A stretch of 64,000 nt of DNA, from contig JACMQI010000014.1 of NCBI GenBank assembly GCA_014377045.1, forward strand, positions 33,065-97,064. The letters run 5' to 3'. The position numbers and the translations under genes are program-made. Positions 21,106-30,223 of the stretch are shown in pieces. The stretch comes from a candidate division SR1 bacterium (GTDB taxonomy: Bacteria > Patescibacteriota > JACMRA01). The notes beneath the pieces were generated by a model. It was not told the DNA's origin. It saw only the letters and a list, made by a program, of their open reading frames with translations, and made no database searches. The first letter of the stretch is position 1; each line of letters opens with the position of its first letter.

Positions 21106-21114
21106 TCATACAGT

Positions 21115-22284
21115 ATGATGAAAACAAAACAAATCGGTGGTAAAGAAACGAAAATTGCAGTGCTACATGCTTTCTTTGTGCCAAAAGGTGGTGGAGAAAA
21201 ACTCGTTTTCAGTATTAGAAATTACTATAATTCAGATTTATTCACTGGGGCAATAGATTTTAACGTATGGGATAAGACAAAAATAAAAGAAGATAGTTTT
21301 GTTAAAGAATTATATGACGACAATTTTGGGTTTGTTTATCTTCATAGGGATATAAAAATTCCATACATTAAAAAAATTGTTAGACAGTTTCAATTTCGGT
21401 ATAATCCTAAAATCAAATTGCTAAATAATTATGATGTTGTTATATTTAGCGGTAATATAGCTGGAGTAGCAGGTAGAATAACAAATCCAAATACAAAAAA
21501 AATCATGTATTGTCATACTCCACCCAGACCTTTTACTGACCAATTTGAAAATAATATAGCAAAATTTCCTTTTTATACAAGGCCTTTTTTAAGAGTTTTT
21601 CGTAATTGGGTACTTTTAGAATACAAAAAAGAGTTACAATACATGGATGCAGTAGTGGCGAACTCATATAATATTCAAAAAAGACTAAATACTTACATAG
21701 GGCTCAGCTCAGAAGTTATCCAACCAGCAACTAATACTGCGAAGTTCCAGTATTTACAACAAGACGATTATTATCTGTCATACGCTAGGTTGGAAGATCT
21801 AAAAAGGATACCTTTAATAGTTGAGGCTTTTAAAAAAATGCCAGAAAAAAAACTTATTATATGTTCTTCTGGCCCTCTTAAAGATTGGCTTATTAAAGAG
21901 ATAAAAAATTACCCTAATATAATTTATGAAGGGTTGGTAACTGATGAGCGATTGGCAATATTGATCGGATGCTGTATAGCTGGAATATACATACCTGTAG
22001 AAGAAGATTTTGGTATTATACAGTGTGAACTTATGGCTGCAGGAAAACCAGTTATAGGAGTAAAAGAGGGCGGATTACTGGAAACAGTTATTGATAATAA
22101 AACTGGGTATCTTATAAAAAGTAATCCTGAGGTGAATGATGTTATTGACTCAGTAAATAAAATGACTGCCACTAAGGCGTTAGAAATGAAAAATTATTGT
22201 ATTGAACAATCTAAAAAATTTGATTCTAGTATTTTTTTCAGCAAGTTTGACAGTCTTATTGAGAGGTTACAAAATAATAATTAA
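21115..22284 (+). CDS. GT4-type glycosyltransferase
   Basis: 389 residues with GT-B fold features: the N-terminal AVLHAFFVPKGGGEKLVFSI, a middle SGNIAGVAGRI loop and the nucleotide-sugar binding EEDFGIIQCELMAAGKPVIG with the EX7E pattern in the C-terminal half. It would transfer a sugar from a nucleotide donor to a lipid or glycan at the inner membrane face. Donor unknown; a mannose donor is weakly suggested by the cupin next door. Two ATGs at 21115 and 21118; either may start. Confidence 0.88.
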   Translation: MMKTKQIGGKETKIAVLHAFFVPKGGGEKLVFSIRNYYNSDLFTGAIDFNVWDKTKIKEDSFVKELYDDNFGFVYLHRDIKIPYIKKIVRQFQFRYNPKIKLLNNYDVVIFSGNIAGVAGRITNPNTKKIMYCHTPPRPFTDQFENNIAKFPFYTRPFLRVFRNWVLLEYKKELQYMDAVVANSYNIQKRLNTYIGLSSEVIQPATNTAKFQYLQQDDYYLSYARLEDLKRIPLIVEAFKKMPEKKLIICSSGPLKDWLIKEIKNYPNIIYEGLVTDERLAILIGCCIAGIYIPVEEDFGIIQCELMAAGKPVIGVKEGGLLETVIDNKTGYLIKSNPEVNDVIDSVNKMTATKALEMKNYCIEQSKKFDSSIFFSKFDSLIERLQNNN

Positions 22285-22285
22285 T

Positions 22286-22315
22286 TTGACAACAAGATAT
22301 TTGAAGTCATACAAT
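22286..22315 (+). promoter_or_regulatory. Promoter of the cupin gene
   Basis: TTGACA (22286-22291), 18-base spacer, TACAAT (22310-22315), about 33 bases before the ATG. It starts right after the glycosyltransferase stop. Confidence 0.55.
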
Positions 22316-22348
22316 GATTATCATACTTTCAAGTTTAAATGAAAATAT

Positions 22349-22789
22349 ATGATAATAGGTAACACAAAGACTACAGATCAAATTATAATCGACAACATAC
22401 CAGCTGAAATAAGAGAAGATAATTATCTAGAAGTAGGTGTAAGGCCTTGGGGGGTTTATTACGTTTTAGAAGATAAGCCAACTTTCAAAGTTAAAAAAAT
22501 AGTTGTGAATTCTAACAACAGACTTAGTCTGCAGTCTCATATGCACAGATCAGAACACTGGATTGTTGTTTCTGGTATTGCAACAGTTGAAGTAAGGAAT
22601 GATGCTAATGAATCTAATTGGATTTGTGACTTAGCGCCAAATCAAAGTACATATATACCAGTTAGCTGTAAGCATAGACTAGCCAATTATGGAAAAATTC
22701 CTTTAGTAATAGTAGAAGTTCAAGTCGGAGAGTATACAGGAGAAGATGATATTGAGAGGTTTGAAGACGATTATAACAGAGGTAATTAA
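22349..22789 (+). CDS. Cupin, mannose-6-phosphate isomerase type II-like
   Basis: 146 residues. RPWGVYYVLEDKPTFKVKKI, SLQSHMHRSEHWIVVSG (metal-binding His/Glu) and PVSCKHRLANYG match the C-terminal isomerase domain of ManC/type II phosphomannose isomerases. The nucleotidyltransferase half is absent, so this is a stand-alone isomerase-like cupin, probably feeding mannose-type sugars into surface glycan synthesis with the neighbouring glycosyltransferase. Enzyme activity is inferred from the family only. Confidence 0.85.
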   Translation: MIIGNTKTTDQIIIDNIPAEIREDNYLEVGVRPWGVYYVLEDKPTFKVKKIVVNSNNRLSLQSHMHRSEHWIVVSGIATVEVRNDANESNWICDLAPNQSTYIPVSCKHRLANYGKIPLVIVEVQVGEYTGEDDIERFEDDYNRGN

Positions 22790-22823
22790 ATATTTAAAAA
22801 AAGTAAATGTTATCTTTAGTAGT

Positions 22824-24038
22824 ATGCTTAAACAAAAAAATTTGTCTATATTAGGTAGTGGAGGTCATGGTTGGGAATCCATAAAGCACGTCATTGATTC
22901 ATACGATGGATTAGTTACCATATATATGCTACCAGTAGACTGGGGAGGTTCAACTGGAACAATTGGAAGACTTCTGAAGCTTAGAAATGGAGAATTGAAT
23001 AAGTTGCTACACAATGATTTAAATTATCCTATATTACCTTTTGGCGATTTAAATAAATTTATAGCTACTTATGTTGAACAAGCTTGCGGTAATCATGTTC
23101 TTATCGAGTACAAAGAAAAAGTAATCAATTGTTTAGAATTTAGATCTGATAGTTATCTTGCATTGTTGAGAGTTTTTACAAAGATTATTTGTTGTTTAAA
23201 GCTTGATGTCGTTATTGTAGAAAAATTTGAAATTTATTTAAAAACTTACCTAGAATACTATTTAGAGTTCAAAGACTATTTAGTACACTCAAAAACAACA
23301 TCTTTAGGAAATTTATGGCATTCTTTTTTATTTTATGAGTTTGGTAGTATAAAAGGTCTTGTAAATTTTTATCAAAAAAATAATATGCTTCCGCAAAATT
23401 TTTCCATTGAGTTTACCAGTGAAAATCGAGAAATACTCAAAGGTACTTATTTTAATGAGCATAATCATAGTTTCGAGCTTAATGGAGAAGATTTGATTGA
23501 TGCTTCAGACTATCCAATTGATCCCACTAGTTTTGAACTGCTCACTATTGAAAAAAATCAGCCTAAAGTAAATAGTCAATTTTTAGAAAACCTCAAAAAA
23601 TCGTCCACTATAATAATTCCTAATGGATCTTTAGCTAATTGGATACCCCTTATAAAAATTAATAATATTACAAAAATTTTGAGAGAAAAAGCTACAAATG
23701 GTCAATTAATTTGGGTGATGAATTTATTTCATAGTAAGAATGAGTATCCTTTTGATGTATATTATCATTACATTTCTACACTTGAGATAACTCCTATTAT
23801 ATTAGGTCCTTTGTCTATACCAACTGAATATTACGTATCATTTCTAAAAGAATATCAAAAAGAAGGAAAGACGTTAAACTATAATCTTAATACTCAGGCT
23901 CATGATGGGAAAAACCTCAAAGTAGGATTTAATAATTGCTTAGAGGTAATTAGTCACCTCGAGGACGAGCGAATTGAAGGAATTAAATATAGAAAGGAGT
24001 GTATTAAAAATATTATAATCCAACACTTATCTTTATAA
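22824..24038 (+). CDS. CofD/YvcK-like protein
   Basis: 404 residues from the ATG at 22824. An open frame runs back to 22746 but overlaps the cupin, so the later ATG 35 bases after its stop is chosen. Motifs: LSILGSGGHG (nucleotide loop), VDWGGSTGTIGRLL and LPFGDLNKFI, which correspond to the GGSSGRLR and GDxRN blocks of the YvcK/CofD family, and IIPNGSLANWIPL, which matches its GPGSLYTS block. YvcK homologues bind UDP-sugars and affect wall growth; CofD makes coenzyme F420. No F420 gene is present, so a YvcK-like role is more likely. The sequence is divergent. Confidence 0.7.
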   Translation: MLKQKNLSILGSGGHGWESIKHVIDSYDGLVTIYMLPVDWGGSTGTIGRLLKLRNGELNKLLHNDLNYPILPFGDLNKFIATYVEQACGNHVLIEYKEKVINCLEFRSDSYLALLRVFTKIICCLKLDVVIVEKFEIYLKTYLEYYLEFKDYLVHSKTTSLGNLWHSFLFYEFGSIKGLVNFYQKNNMLPQNFSIEFTSENREILKGTYFNEHNHSFELNGEDLIDASDYPIDPTSFELLTIEKNQPKVNSQFLENLKKSSTIIIPNGSLANWIPLIKINNITKILREKATNGQLIWVMNLFHSKNEYPFDVYYHYISTLEITPIILGPLSIPTEYYVSFLKEYQKEGKTLNYNLNTQAHDGKNLKVGFNNCLEVISHLEDERIEGIKYRKECIKNIIIQHLSL

Positions 24039-24083
24039 TTATAAATTTACTCATAATTTAGAAGTGATTGTGTGAAGTACTAA

Positions 24084-24791
24084 TTAATTTTCATCCTCAA
24101 AGCTTTCAAGAATAGTTACATTTGGATGACAAAGTAAAAACTTAGCGGGAAATTCAATAGACTCTTTCTTTCCTTCTAATATTTCGGGTACAATATGCCT
24201 CTTTCTTTCTCCAGTCAATAAAATTAACAGCATACTACTTTTTAATATGCTATTAAGTGAAAGTGTAATTCTTTCTTTAATATCAAATTTTGAAGTACTT
24301 GTAAAATGAACGTTTGGCTGAAAATCATTTAGGTAATTTCCTTTTGGAAATAGCGAAGCTATATGTCCGTCTTCACCAATTCCTAGTATAGTTAGATCAA
24401 ATAATGGAGCATCTAAACTTTCAATAATTTCATTGTATTGAAGTACGGCGTCGTTTGTTGGTAGTTTTGTATTAATAAAATTTACCTCTTTAAAATAATT
24501 TACATTTTCTCCTAAACAACTATTTATATTTAATTGATTTGATTGAGGTAAATCGCTACTAATGTATCTTTCATCTGTCTGAAATAGTTCAATTAACTCA
24601 GGCTCTATAAATGGATTTGAAAAAAGTTTTTTGTAGAGTGGTAATGGTGTGCTTCCGCCACTAAGTGCGATACGCGCAAGGCCATTTTCACTAATAGAAT
24701 CAAGAATTTGATTTATAGCTAAAGCTGTAGCTGACTCGTACATGCTTGCATTTGTTTCAAATGTAGTAATAACTGGCTTGTAAAATTCCAT
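24084..24791 (-). CDS. pgl: 6-phosphogluconolactonase
   Basis: 235 residues of the DevB/Pgl family, hydrolysing 6-phosphogluconolactone in the oxidative pentose phosphate route. Seen: ARIALSGGSTPLPLYKKL, FQTDERYISSDLPQSNQ and LTILGIGEDGHIASLFP with the catalytic-site His. A glucosamine-6-phosphate deaminase is the alternative, but the spacing of the DERY and GIGEDGH blocks suits Pgl. No zwf or gnd is adjacent. It lies 32 bases downstream of tRNA-Lys on the same strand and is probably read from the tRNA promoter. Confidence 0.88.
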   Translation of the reverse strand: MEFYKPVITTFETNASMYESATALAINQILDSISENGLARIALSGGSTPLPLYKKLFSNPFIEPELIELFQTDERYISSDLPQSNQLNINSCLGENVNYFKEVNFINTKLPTNDAVLQYNEIIESLDAPLFDLTILGIGEDGHIASLFPKGNYLNDFQPNVHFTSTSKFDIKERITLSLNSILKSSMLLILLTGERKRHIVPEILEGKKESIEFPAKFLLCHPNVTILESFEDEN

Positions 24792-24823
24792 AGATATATT
24801 TTATATAAAAGCATTTTTTGCTT

Positions 24824-24899
24824 TGGTGGACCCGATGGGATTCGAACCCATGACCAGAGGATTAAGAGTCCTTTGCTCTACCAACTGAGCTACAGATCC
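24824..24899 (-). tRNA. tRNA-Lys (anticodon CTT)
   Basis: Cloverleaf on the minus strand: acceptor GGATCTG/CGGGTCC with G-U pairs, anticodon loop CTCTTAA (CTT), T loop TTCGAATC, encoded CCA. The first anticodon-stem pair is A-C, which is slightly unusual. Confidence 0.95.
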
Positions 24900-24908
24900 A
24901 ATTACCTT

Positions 24909-24937
24909 TTAATGTTCACCTTTTATATTTTTGTCAA
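24909..24937 (-). promoter_or_regulatory. Promoter of tRNA-Lys/pgl
   Basis: Minus strand TTGACA (24937-24932), 17-base spacer, CATTAA (24914-24909), 9 bases upstream of the tRNA 5' end. Confidence 0.6.
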
Positions 24938-25003
24938 GATTTGAATATTAAATAAAAATCTCATTAGTGAAGTAGGAAAAAGATTAAAATTGCTAAGCTT
25001 ATA

Positions 25004-26929
25004 TTAAGCAGCTTCAATATGACTTGTCAGAGCTTTAAATTCTTCATATTCTAAAACCTCATTATCTACTAAAGACTGTGCAATTTTATCTAGGTCAGCG
25101 CGATATTTGGTGATAATTTTTTTACAATTAGTATAGCATTCAAATAATATTTTCTGTATTTCTTGATCTATTGACATTGCCGAATTTTCGCTATAATGTT
25201 TACCCTCAACCATATCTTTGCCCAAGAAACTTAAGCCTTTACTTTCCTCATAAGAAATAGGTCCTAGCTCACTCATACCATATTTAGTAACCATATTTCT
25301 TGCAATTTCAGTAGCTTTTGATAAATCATTGCTAGCACCTGTCGAAACTTCTCCAAAAACTAATTTTTCAACTGTATATCCACCAAAAAGAACAGTAATA
25401 TCAGCTAAGAATTCACTCCTTTTTCTTGTTATAGGATCTTGCTCTCCTTGATCTGAGAACGTATATCCTGCAGCTCTTCCACGGGGAATTATGGTAATTT
25501 TTTGAACTTTGTTTGCTCCAGGAGTCACTGTAGATACTAAAGCATGGCCTGCTTCATGATATGCAGTAAGCTTTTTTTGTTCTTCTGTTATAACTTTTGT
25601 TTTCAAAGATGGCCCTAATATCACTTTTTCTATTGCTTCTCGCAGTATATTATTAGTTATATTTAAGCTTTTTTCTCTAACAGCCAAAATAGCCGCCTCA
25701 TTTAATACATTTGCTAAGTCTGCACCTGAAAAACCTGCTGTACGTTTCGCTACAATTGTTAAATCAATATCATCTGCAAATTTTTTATTTTTGCTATGAA
25801 CTTTTAGAATTTGCTCTCTTTCCTGTCTATCTGGTGCTGTTACTGTAACTTGTCTGTCAAACCTTCCAGGTCTTAGTAACGCAGGATCAAGTACATCTGG
25901 CCTATTAGTAGCCCCAATTACGATTACAGCTGATGTTGGTTCAAATCCATCCATTTCAACTAATATTTGGTTTAAAGTTTGTTCTCTTTCGTCATTTCCG
26001 CCACCAAGTCCTGCTCCACTCTGTCTTCCTACTGCATCAATCTCATCAATAAAAATAACACAGGGAGATTTCTTTTTAGCCTTTTTAAACAGATCTCGAA
26101 CTCTACCAGCTCCAACACCAACAAACATTTCTACGAATTCTGATCCTGAAACAAACAAAAAGGGTACGTCAGCTTCACCTGCAACAGCTTTTGCCATGAG
26201 TGTTTTACCATTTCCAGGCTGACCAATTAATAATACACCTTTGGGAATTTTTGCACCCATTTTCTCATACTCTTCAGGTCTTTTAAGAAAATCAATTACT
26301 TCGGTAAGCTCGAGTTTTGCTTCTTCGTTTCCAGCAACATCAGCAAAAGTTATTTTTTCTTTTGTATCTATATTATCATAAGTTTTGGCTCTTGTACTAC
26401 CAAATGATATTGATTTATTATTCGCATCGCTTAATCTTCTAATAATAAATAAGGCAATAACTCCAAAAATGGCAAATTGAATGAAGAATTGGAATAACGG
26501 GTTACTAAACAATTTGTTGAAAGAAGATTCGGGGACTAAAACATATTGAATTTGTTTTTTTCCATCTCCAAGTTCTATTTTCTGATCTCCTAACCCAATA
26601 TTGATATATTCAAGTATAGACTTACCTTTCCCTGATGATACATTTTGAGTATATTTTGCTTCAACATTATTTTTGTCTTGATTTGAATCTTTATAAACTT
26701 CAACCTTAATTTGATCGCTACCTTCAGATTCTTGTATCTTACTGACCTTGCCGTCTCGAATATAAGAAATTAGTTGAGTAAAATCTATTTTATCATTTGT
26801 ATTTAGTTGCGAAGTTGAGCTTGTAGAAAATATTAATCCAACAAACAAACACGTTATAAGTAATAAATATACTAAGTTTACGATTATTTTATTATGATTC
26901 TTGTTTTTATTTGCAGGTTTTTTATCCAT
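25004..26929 (-). CDS. ftsH: ATP-dependent zinc metalloprotease FtsH
   Basis: Membrane-bound AAA+ protease, 641 residues, degrading misfolded membrane and short-lived proteins. Two membrane segments (about 15-35 and 145-165) flank an extracytoplasmic domain. Walker A is [13 protein letters not shown], Walker B is [12 protein letters not shown], the second region of homology is [11 protein letters not shown], and the zinc site is [10 protein letters not shown]. All catalytic parts are present and the length is typical. A leader of about 25 bases follows its promoter. Divergent from the L10 operon. Confidence 0.98.
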   Translation of the reverse strand: MDKKPANKNKNHNKIIVNLVYLLLITCLFVGLIFSTSSTSQLNTNDKIDFTQLISYIRDGKVSKIQESEGSDQIKVEVYKDSNQDKNNVEAKYTQNVSSGKGKSILEYINIGLGDQKIELGDGKKQIQYVLVPESSFNKLFSNPLFQFFIQFAIFGVIALFIIRRLSDANNKSISFGSTRAKTYDNIDTKEKITFADVAGNEEAKLELTEVIDFLKRPEEYEKMGAKIPKGVLLIGQPGNGKTLMAKAVAGEADVPFLFVSGSEFVEMFVGVGAGRVRDLFKKAKKKSPCVIFIDEIDAVGRQSGAGLGGGNDEREQTLNQILVEMDGFEPTSAVIVIGATNRPDVLDPALLRPGRFDRQVTVTAPDRQEREQILKVHSKNKKFADDIDLTIVAKRTAGFSGADLANVLNEAAILAVREKSLNITNNILREAIEKVILGPSLKTKVITEEQKKLTAYHEAGHALVSTVTPGANKVQKITIIPRGRAAGYTFSDQGEQDPITRKRSEFLADITVLFGGYTVEKLVFGEVSTGASNDLSKATEIARNMVTKYGMSELGPISYEESKGLSFLGKDMVEGKHYSENSAMSIDQEIQKILFECYTNCKKIITKYRADLDKIAQSLVDNEVLEYEEFKALTSHIEAA

Positions 26930-26956
26930 AAAACTATTATTTATAATTTGCTAAAT

Positions 26957-26985
26957 AAATTATTCACATAGCTTACTTTTGTCAA
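26957..26985 (-). promoter_or_regulatory. Promoter of ftsH
   Basis: Minus strand TTGACA (26985-26980), 17-base spacer, TAATTT (26962-26957). A single DnaA-box-like TTATTCACA overlaps it at 26960-26968. Confidence 0.6.
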
Positions 26986-27027
26986 GAAAGATATTACCTT
27001 GCTAAAACGTGATTTATAAAAACCAAC

Positions 27028-27056
27028 TTGACAAGAATCATAAATATTATTACATA
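27028..27056 (+). promoter_or_regulatory. Promoter of the L10 operon
   Basis: TTGACA (27028-27033), 17-base spacer, TACATA (27051-27056). Unlike most genes here, it leaves a leader of about 100 bases, which folds (27065-27146). Confidence 0.65.
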
Positions 27057-27064
27057 ATATAACT

Positions 27065-27146
27065 AGGTCTAAAAACAACCGGTATGTAATTCTAAATTAA
27101 AATGTAGTTTAGATTACAAGAAAACCTGTTGTAGGAAGTAAGATCT
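27065..27146 (+). promoter_or_regulatory. Structured 5' leader of rplJ (probable L10 autoregulatory leader)
   Basis: Three nested stems: AGGTCT 27065-27070 with AGATCT 27141-27146; ACAACCGGT 27075-27083 with ACCTGTTGT 27124-27132 (one mismatch); GTAATTCTAAA 27086-27096 with GTTTAGATTAC 27107-27117 (one bulge). Position and shape fit the known L10(L12)4 feedback leaders, where L10 binds its own mRNA. The kink-turn was not verified. Confidence 0.5.
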
Positions 27147-27166
27147 ATTTTATCAAAAATTTACTT

Positions 27167-27700
27167 ATGGCTATTTCACGACAACAAAAGACTGTGATAT
27201 TAGACAAACTAAATAACAACGTAGCTACACAAAAATCAGTATTATTGTTAACTTCAAATAACGTTGCTAAAAGTCTAAATTCTGAGCTTACCTTCAAAAT
27301 TAGAAAACAAGCGCATGATTTAGGAATAGAAATTAAAGTAGTTAAAAACACTTTAATTCAAAAAACCTTTTCAGAAGTACCACAATTAATAGGACCAACT
27401 TACTTAGCATATCTTTTAGACAAAGTTAACTCTGACGAAATTACTGTTTCAAAAGAAATTGTAAATTTAGTTAAAAAAGAGTTTAGCGAAAATCTATATA
27501 TACTGGGTAGTGTAATAAACGGAAGTTACTTAGATGCAGAACAAACTAAAGTTTTGTCTAAAACACCGTCTAAACAAGATTCAATCGCAATGATTGCTGG
27601 ATTATTAAATCAGTTCACAATTAAAATTGCATTAACTATTAAAGAAATACCGTCTCAAGTGAGTAGGGGTGTATCAGAATACAGCAAAACATTACATTAA
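27167..27700 (+). CDS. rplJ: 50S ribosomal protein L10
   Basis: 177 residues. The N-terminal RNA-binding domain carries the L10 pattern KTVILDKLNNNVATQKSVLL and VVKNTLIQKTF. The C-terminal helix TIKEIPSQVSRGVSEYS would dock L7/L12 dimers. First gene of an unusual L10-L7/L12-S2-L33-L35-L20 operon; rplA, rplK and rpoB are not adjacent. The folded leader upstream suggests feedback control. Confidence 0.95.
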   Translation: MAISRQQKTVILDKLNNNVATQKSVLLLTSNNVAKSLNSELTFKIRKQAHDLGIEIKVVKNTLIQKTFSEVPQLIGPTYLAYLLDKVNSDEITVSKEIVNLVKKEFSENLYILGSVINGSYLDAEQTKVLSKTPSKQDSIAMIAGLLNQFTIKIALTIKEIPSQVSRGVSEYSKTLH

Positions 27701-27728
27701 AAAAATTATAAATTTAAAATTATATATT

Positions 27729-28109
27729 ATGTCAAAAGTAGAAAAAATTATCGACGAATTAAAAACATTAACTTTAATGGAAGCGTCCGAGTTAGTAAAA
27801 TCCATTGAAGAGACATTTGGTGTTTCAGCTGCAGCTCCTGTTGCAATTGCTGCAGCTCCATCTGGCGCCTCTGAAGTAGCAGCTGTTGAAGAAAAGACAG
27901 AATTTGACGTAAAAGTAACGCAAGTCCCTGCAGATAAAAAGATTTCTGTAATTAAAGAGGTCAAAAATATCCTTAATATTGGTTTGGCTGAAGCTAAAAC
28001 TAAAGTTGAAAGTGCGCCATTTATTCTAATTGAAAAAGCCAATAAAGATGACGCTAACAAGTATAAAGATCTTCTATCAGCAGCAGGTGCTACTGTAACC
28101 CTTGAATAA
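27729..28109 (+). CDS. rplL: 50S ribosomal protein L7/L12
   Basis: 126 residues from the ATG at 27729 (the frame opens earlier, inside rplJ, without homology). N-terminal dimerisation helices, an Ala-rich hinge (SAAAPVAIAAAP) and the factor-binding C-terminal domain (FDVKVTQVPADKKISVIKEV). Forms the stalk that recruits EF-Tu and EF-G. 28 bases after rplJ. Confidence 0.97.
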   Translation: MSKVEKIIDELKTLTLMEASELVKSIEETFGVSAAAPVAIAAAPSGASEVAAVEEKTEFDVKVTQVPADKKISVIKEVKNILNIGLAEAKTKVESAPFILIEKANKDDANKYKDLLSAAGATVTLE

Positions 28110-28132
28110 ATTGATACCTAATTTAAGTATAT

Positions 28133-28885
28133 ATGAGCAATCCAAACATTAATCAACTTAGCTTAATGAGCCTATTTCAGGTAGGTACTCATCGAGGAAA
28201 TAAAAAATCAAAACTAAACCCAAGATTGAAGTCTAAAGTTTTTGGTTATGATAAAGGCTTGTGTTTAATTAATTTAGTAGACACTAAAGATTCTTTAGAT
28301 ACAGCTTCACAATTATTGTACAGGCTTGGACAGAAAAATAAACAGCTTTTAATTGTTGGAACATCCAAACACCTTAAAGATTTAACAGTAAGTTTTGCAA
28401 AAAGCTTTACCTCTGCAATGCCATATGTAGATACAAGATGGCCAGGAGGAACTTTAACTAATTACATAACTATTAAAAAAACACTTAAAGCTTTAGAAAA
28501 ACTACAGAACATAGAATCAAATGCTGAATTTTTTGATAAAATTAGTAAGAATCAACAATTAGAAATAGTAAGAGAAAAAGAAAAGAAAGAAAAAATTTTC
28601 AGTGGTTTAGTTAATTTGAAAAATAATCGTCCAGGAGCTGTCATTGTTCTTGATGCTTCTGAAAATTCAATTGCAATTAAAGAAGCAGAGGCTGTAGGTA
28701 TTCCTGTTTTAGCCTTAACTAATACAAGTACGGTAACACTACCAAAAAATCTTGATTATACTATTCTTTGTAATATTCACTCAATCGACGCTATAAAATT
28801 AATTCTTGGAGAATTAACAAACAGTTATAACAAAGGATCAGCTGTAATTATTGATTCCGCTGAAGAAAATAAAGAAATTAAGTAG
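28133..28885 (+). CDS. rpsB: 30S ribosomal protein S2
   Basis: 250 residues. GTHRGNKKSKLNPRLKSKVF, DTRWPGGTLTNYITIKK and RPGAVIVLDASENSIAIKEA are S2 blocks. Normally rpsB pairs with tsf, but here tsf lies in the spc cluster at 50992 and rpsB is between rplL and rpmG. Confidence 0.96.
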   Translation: MSNPNINQLSLMSLFQVGTHRGNKKSKLNPRLKSKVFGYDKGLCLINLVDTKDSLDTASQLLYRLGQKNKQLLIVGTSKHLKDLTVSFAKSFTSAMPYVDTRWPGGTLTNYITIKKTLKALEKLQNIESNAEFFDKISKNQQLEIVREKEKKEKIFSGLVNLKNNRPGAVIVLDASENSIAIKEAEAVGIPVLALTNTSTVTLPKNLDYTILCNIHSIDAIKLILGELTNSYNKGSAVIIDSAEENKEIK

Positions 28886-28889
28886 TTAT

Positions 28890-29081
28890 ATGGCTTGGCA
28901 AAAAAATAAAATATTGTTAATAAGCGTAGATATCGATGAAAGTGGTAAAAAAGTTATCCATAGATATGTAAAAAATAAATCAAAAGGTAAGGGTAAACCT
29001 TCGACAGGAAAACTGGTAATTAAAAAATATAACCCTATTTTAAGAAAACACACCACTTATACTGAAAGTAAATATAAATAA
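28890..29081 (+). CDS. rpmG: 50S ribosomal protein L33
   Basis: 63 residues from the ATG at 28890, four bases after the rpsB stop. The C-terminal LVIKKYNPILRKHTTYTE is the L33 signature. There are no cysteines, so it is the zinc-free form. The N-terminal half is longer and more basic than usual. Confidence 0.88.
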   Translation: MAWQKNKILLISVDIDESGKKVIHRYVKNKSKGKGKPSTGKLVIKKYNPILRKHTTYTESKYK

Positions 29082-29101
29082 CACTTTTATAACATTAATG
29101 T

Positions 29102-29314
29102 ATGAAGATAAAAAAAATGAAACCTAAGACACGAAAAGGAGCGGTTAAGAGAATCAAGGTAACAAATGGTGGTGATCTTTCAAAAGGAAAATTACTAGTT
29201 AATAGAACAAATGATAACCATAGGTTAATTAAAAAACAAAGAGAACGAATGCTTAAATCTAAGAAAGCTGGAGAATTAAGCTCAATTTTTAACAAATTGA
29301 AAGCAATAATGTAA
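29102..29314 (+). CDS. rpmI: 50S ribosomal protein L35
   Basis: 70 very basic residues. KMKPKTRKGAVKRIKVTNGG at the N-terminus and NRTNDNHRLIKKQRERM match L35. It precedes rplT as in most bacteria, but infC (IF-3), usually upstream, is replaced by rpmG. Confidence 0.9.
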   Translation: MKIKKMKPKTRKGAVKRIKVTNGGDLSKGKLLVNRTNDNHRLIKKQRERMLKSKKAGELSSIFNKLKAIM

Positions 29315-29317
29315 AAT

Positions 29318-29671
29318 ATGTCTAGAGTTAAGAAAGGTTTGGCAGCACACAAACATAAAAAATATTTATTAAAAAGAGCGAAAGGTTTCCTAAATGGTGC
29401 AAGTACAAAGTTTAGACTAGCAAAAGAAAGATTATTAAAGGCAGATAGTAATGCTTATAAATCTAGAAGGTTGTTAAAACGTGATTTTAGAAGATTATGG
29501 ATCGTTCGTATTAATGGAGCTTTAGATCAAATTGGAAGTGAACTTAATTATAGTAGATTTATTAACTTATTAAATAAGTCAGAAATTAATTTAGATCGAA
29601 AATCTTTATCAGAAATTGCTATTAGAGATATTGTTTCTTTTAAGGATATTGTAGAAAAAATTTCTAAGTAA
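29318..29671 (+). CDS. rplT: 50S ribosomal protein L20
   Basis: 117 residues. SRVKKGLAAHKHKKYLLKRA, GFLNGASTKFRLAKE and RRLWIVRINGAL are L20 blocks; L20 is an assembly protein of the large subunit. Last gene of the operon; a terminator hairpin follows 22 bases later. Confidence 0.97.
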   Translation: MSRVKKGLAAHKHKKYLLKRAKGFLNGASTKFRLAKERLLKADSNAYKSRRLLKRDFRRLWIVRINGALDQIGSELNYSRFINLLNKSEINLDRKSLSEIAIRDIVSFKDIVEKISK

Positions 29672-29693
29672 TTTAGTTAATTTTTTATTAATT

Positions 29694-29716
29694 AACTCGA
29701 AAGGGTTATTTTTTTA
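29694..29716 (+). terminator. Rho-independent terminator of the L10-L20 operon
   Basis: Stem AACTC/GGGTT closed by a GAAA tetraloop (29694-29707), followed by a run of seven T. Confidence 0.75.
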
Positions 29717-30223
29717 ACTTATTTTTAAATCAATGTTCTAGATTATTTTATTTAACTTGAAATTTGTTAAGCAATTAAAATAACAAGATTAAGCATAATA
29801 AGAAACTAATTACCAATATTAAAATATTTTAGGTTTGATTAACTTTAGTCCAAACTAACTTTTAGACTAGTACTAATCTAAGTAGTAAAGAATAAATAAT
29901 AATGTTATATTTTAGTTTTTAGTAAAAAAAATATCGATAAAAAACTATATAAAATATAATACCTACTATAGGATAGTTAAATAAAATGATTATAAAAGAC
30001 TGTACTAGTGTTAGAAATAAAGAATATTAAATATTTAAAATTTTAGCTTGGTTTATTAATCTTAAAGTGAATAATAAAACATTGCGGATCTAACTTTAAA
30101 AATAGTCGTCTAATGCTACTTTATAAGTTTTAAGCAATAACAAGATTTTATATGGGAATAATATAAAAAGCATTCCCTGTAAAATTTGATTGTATCTTAT
30201 AAAGAATTGTAGCTAGGTAAATT
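29717..30223. other. Intergenic region, no gene seen
   Basis: About 500 AT-rich bases between the L20 terminator and the stop of the minus-strand anchored protein gene. No convincing open frame, tRNA or repeat was found. Confidence 0.55.
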
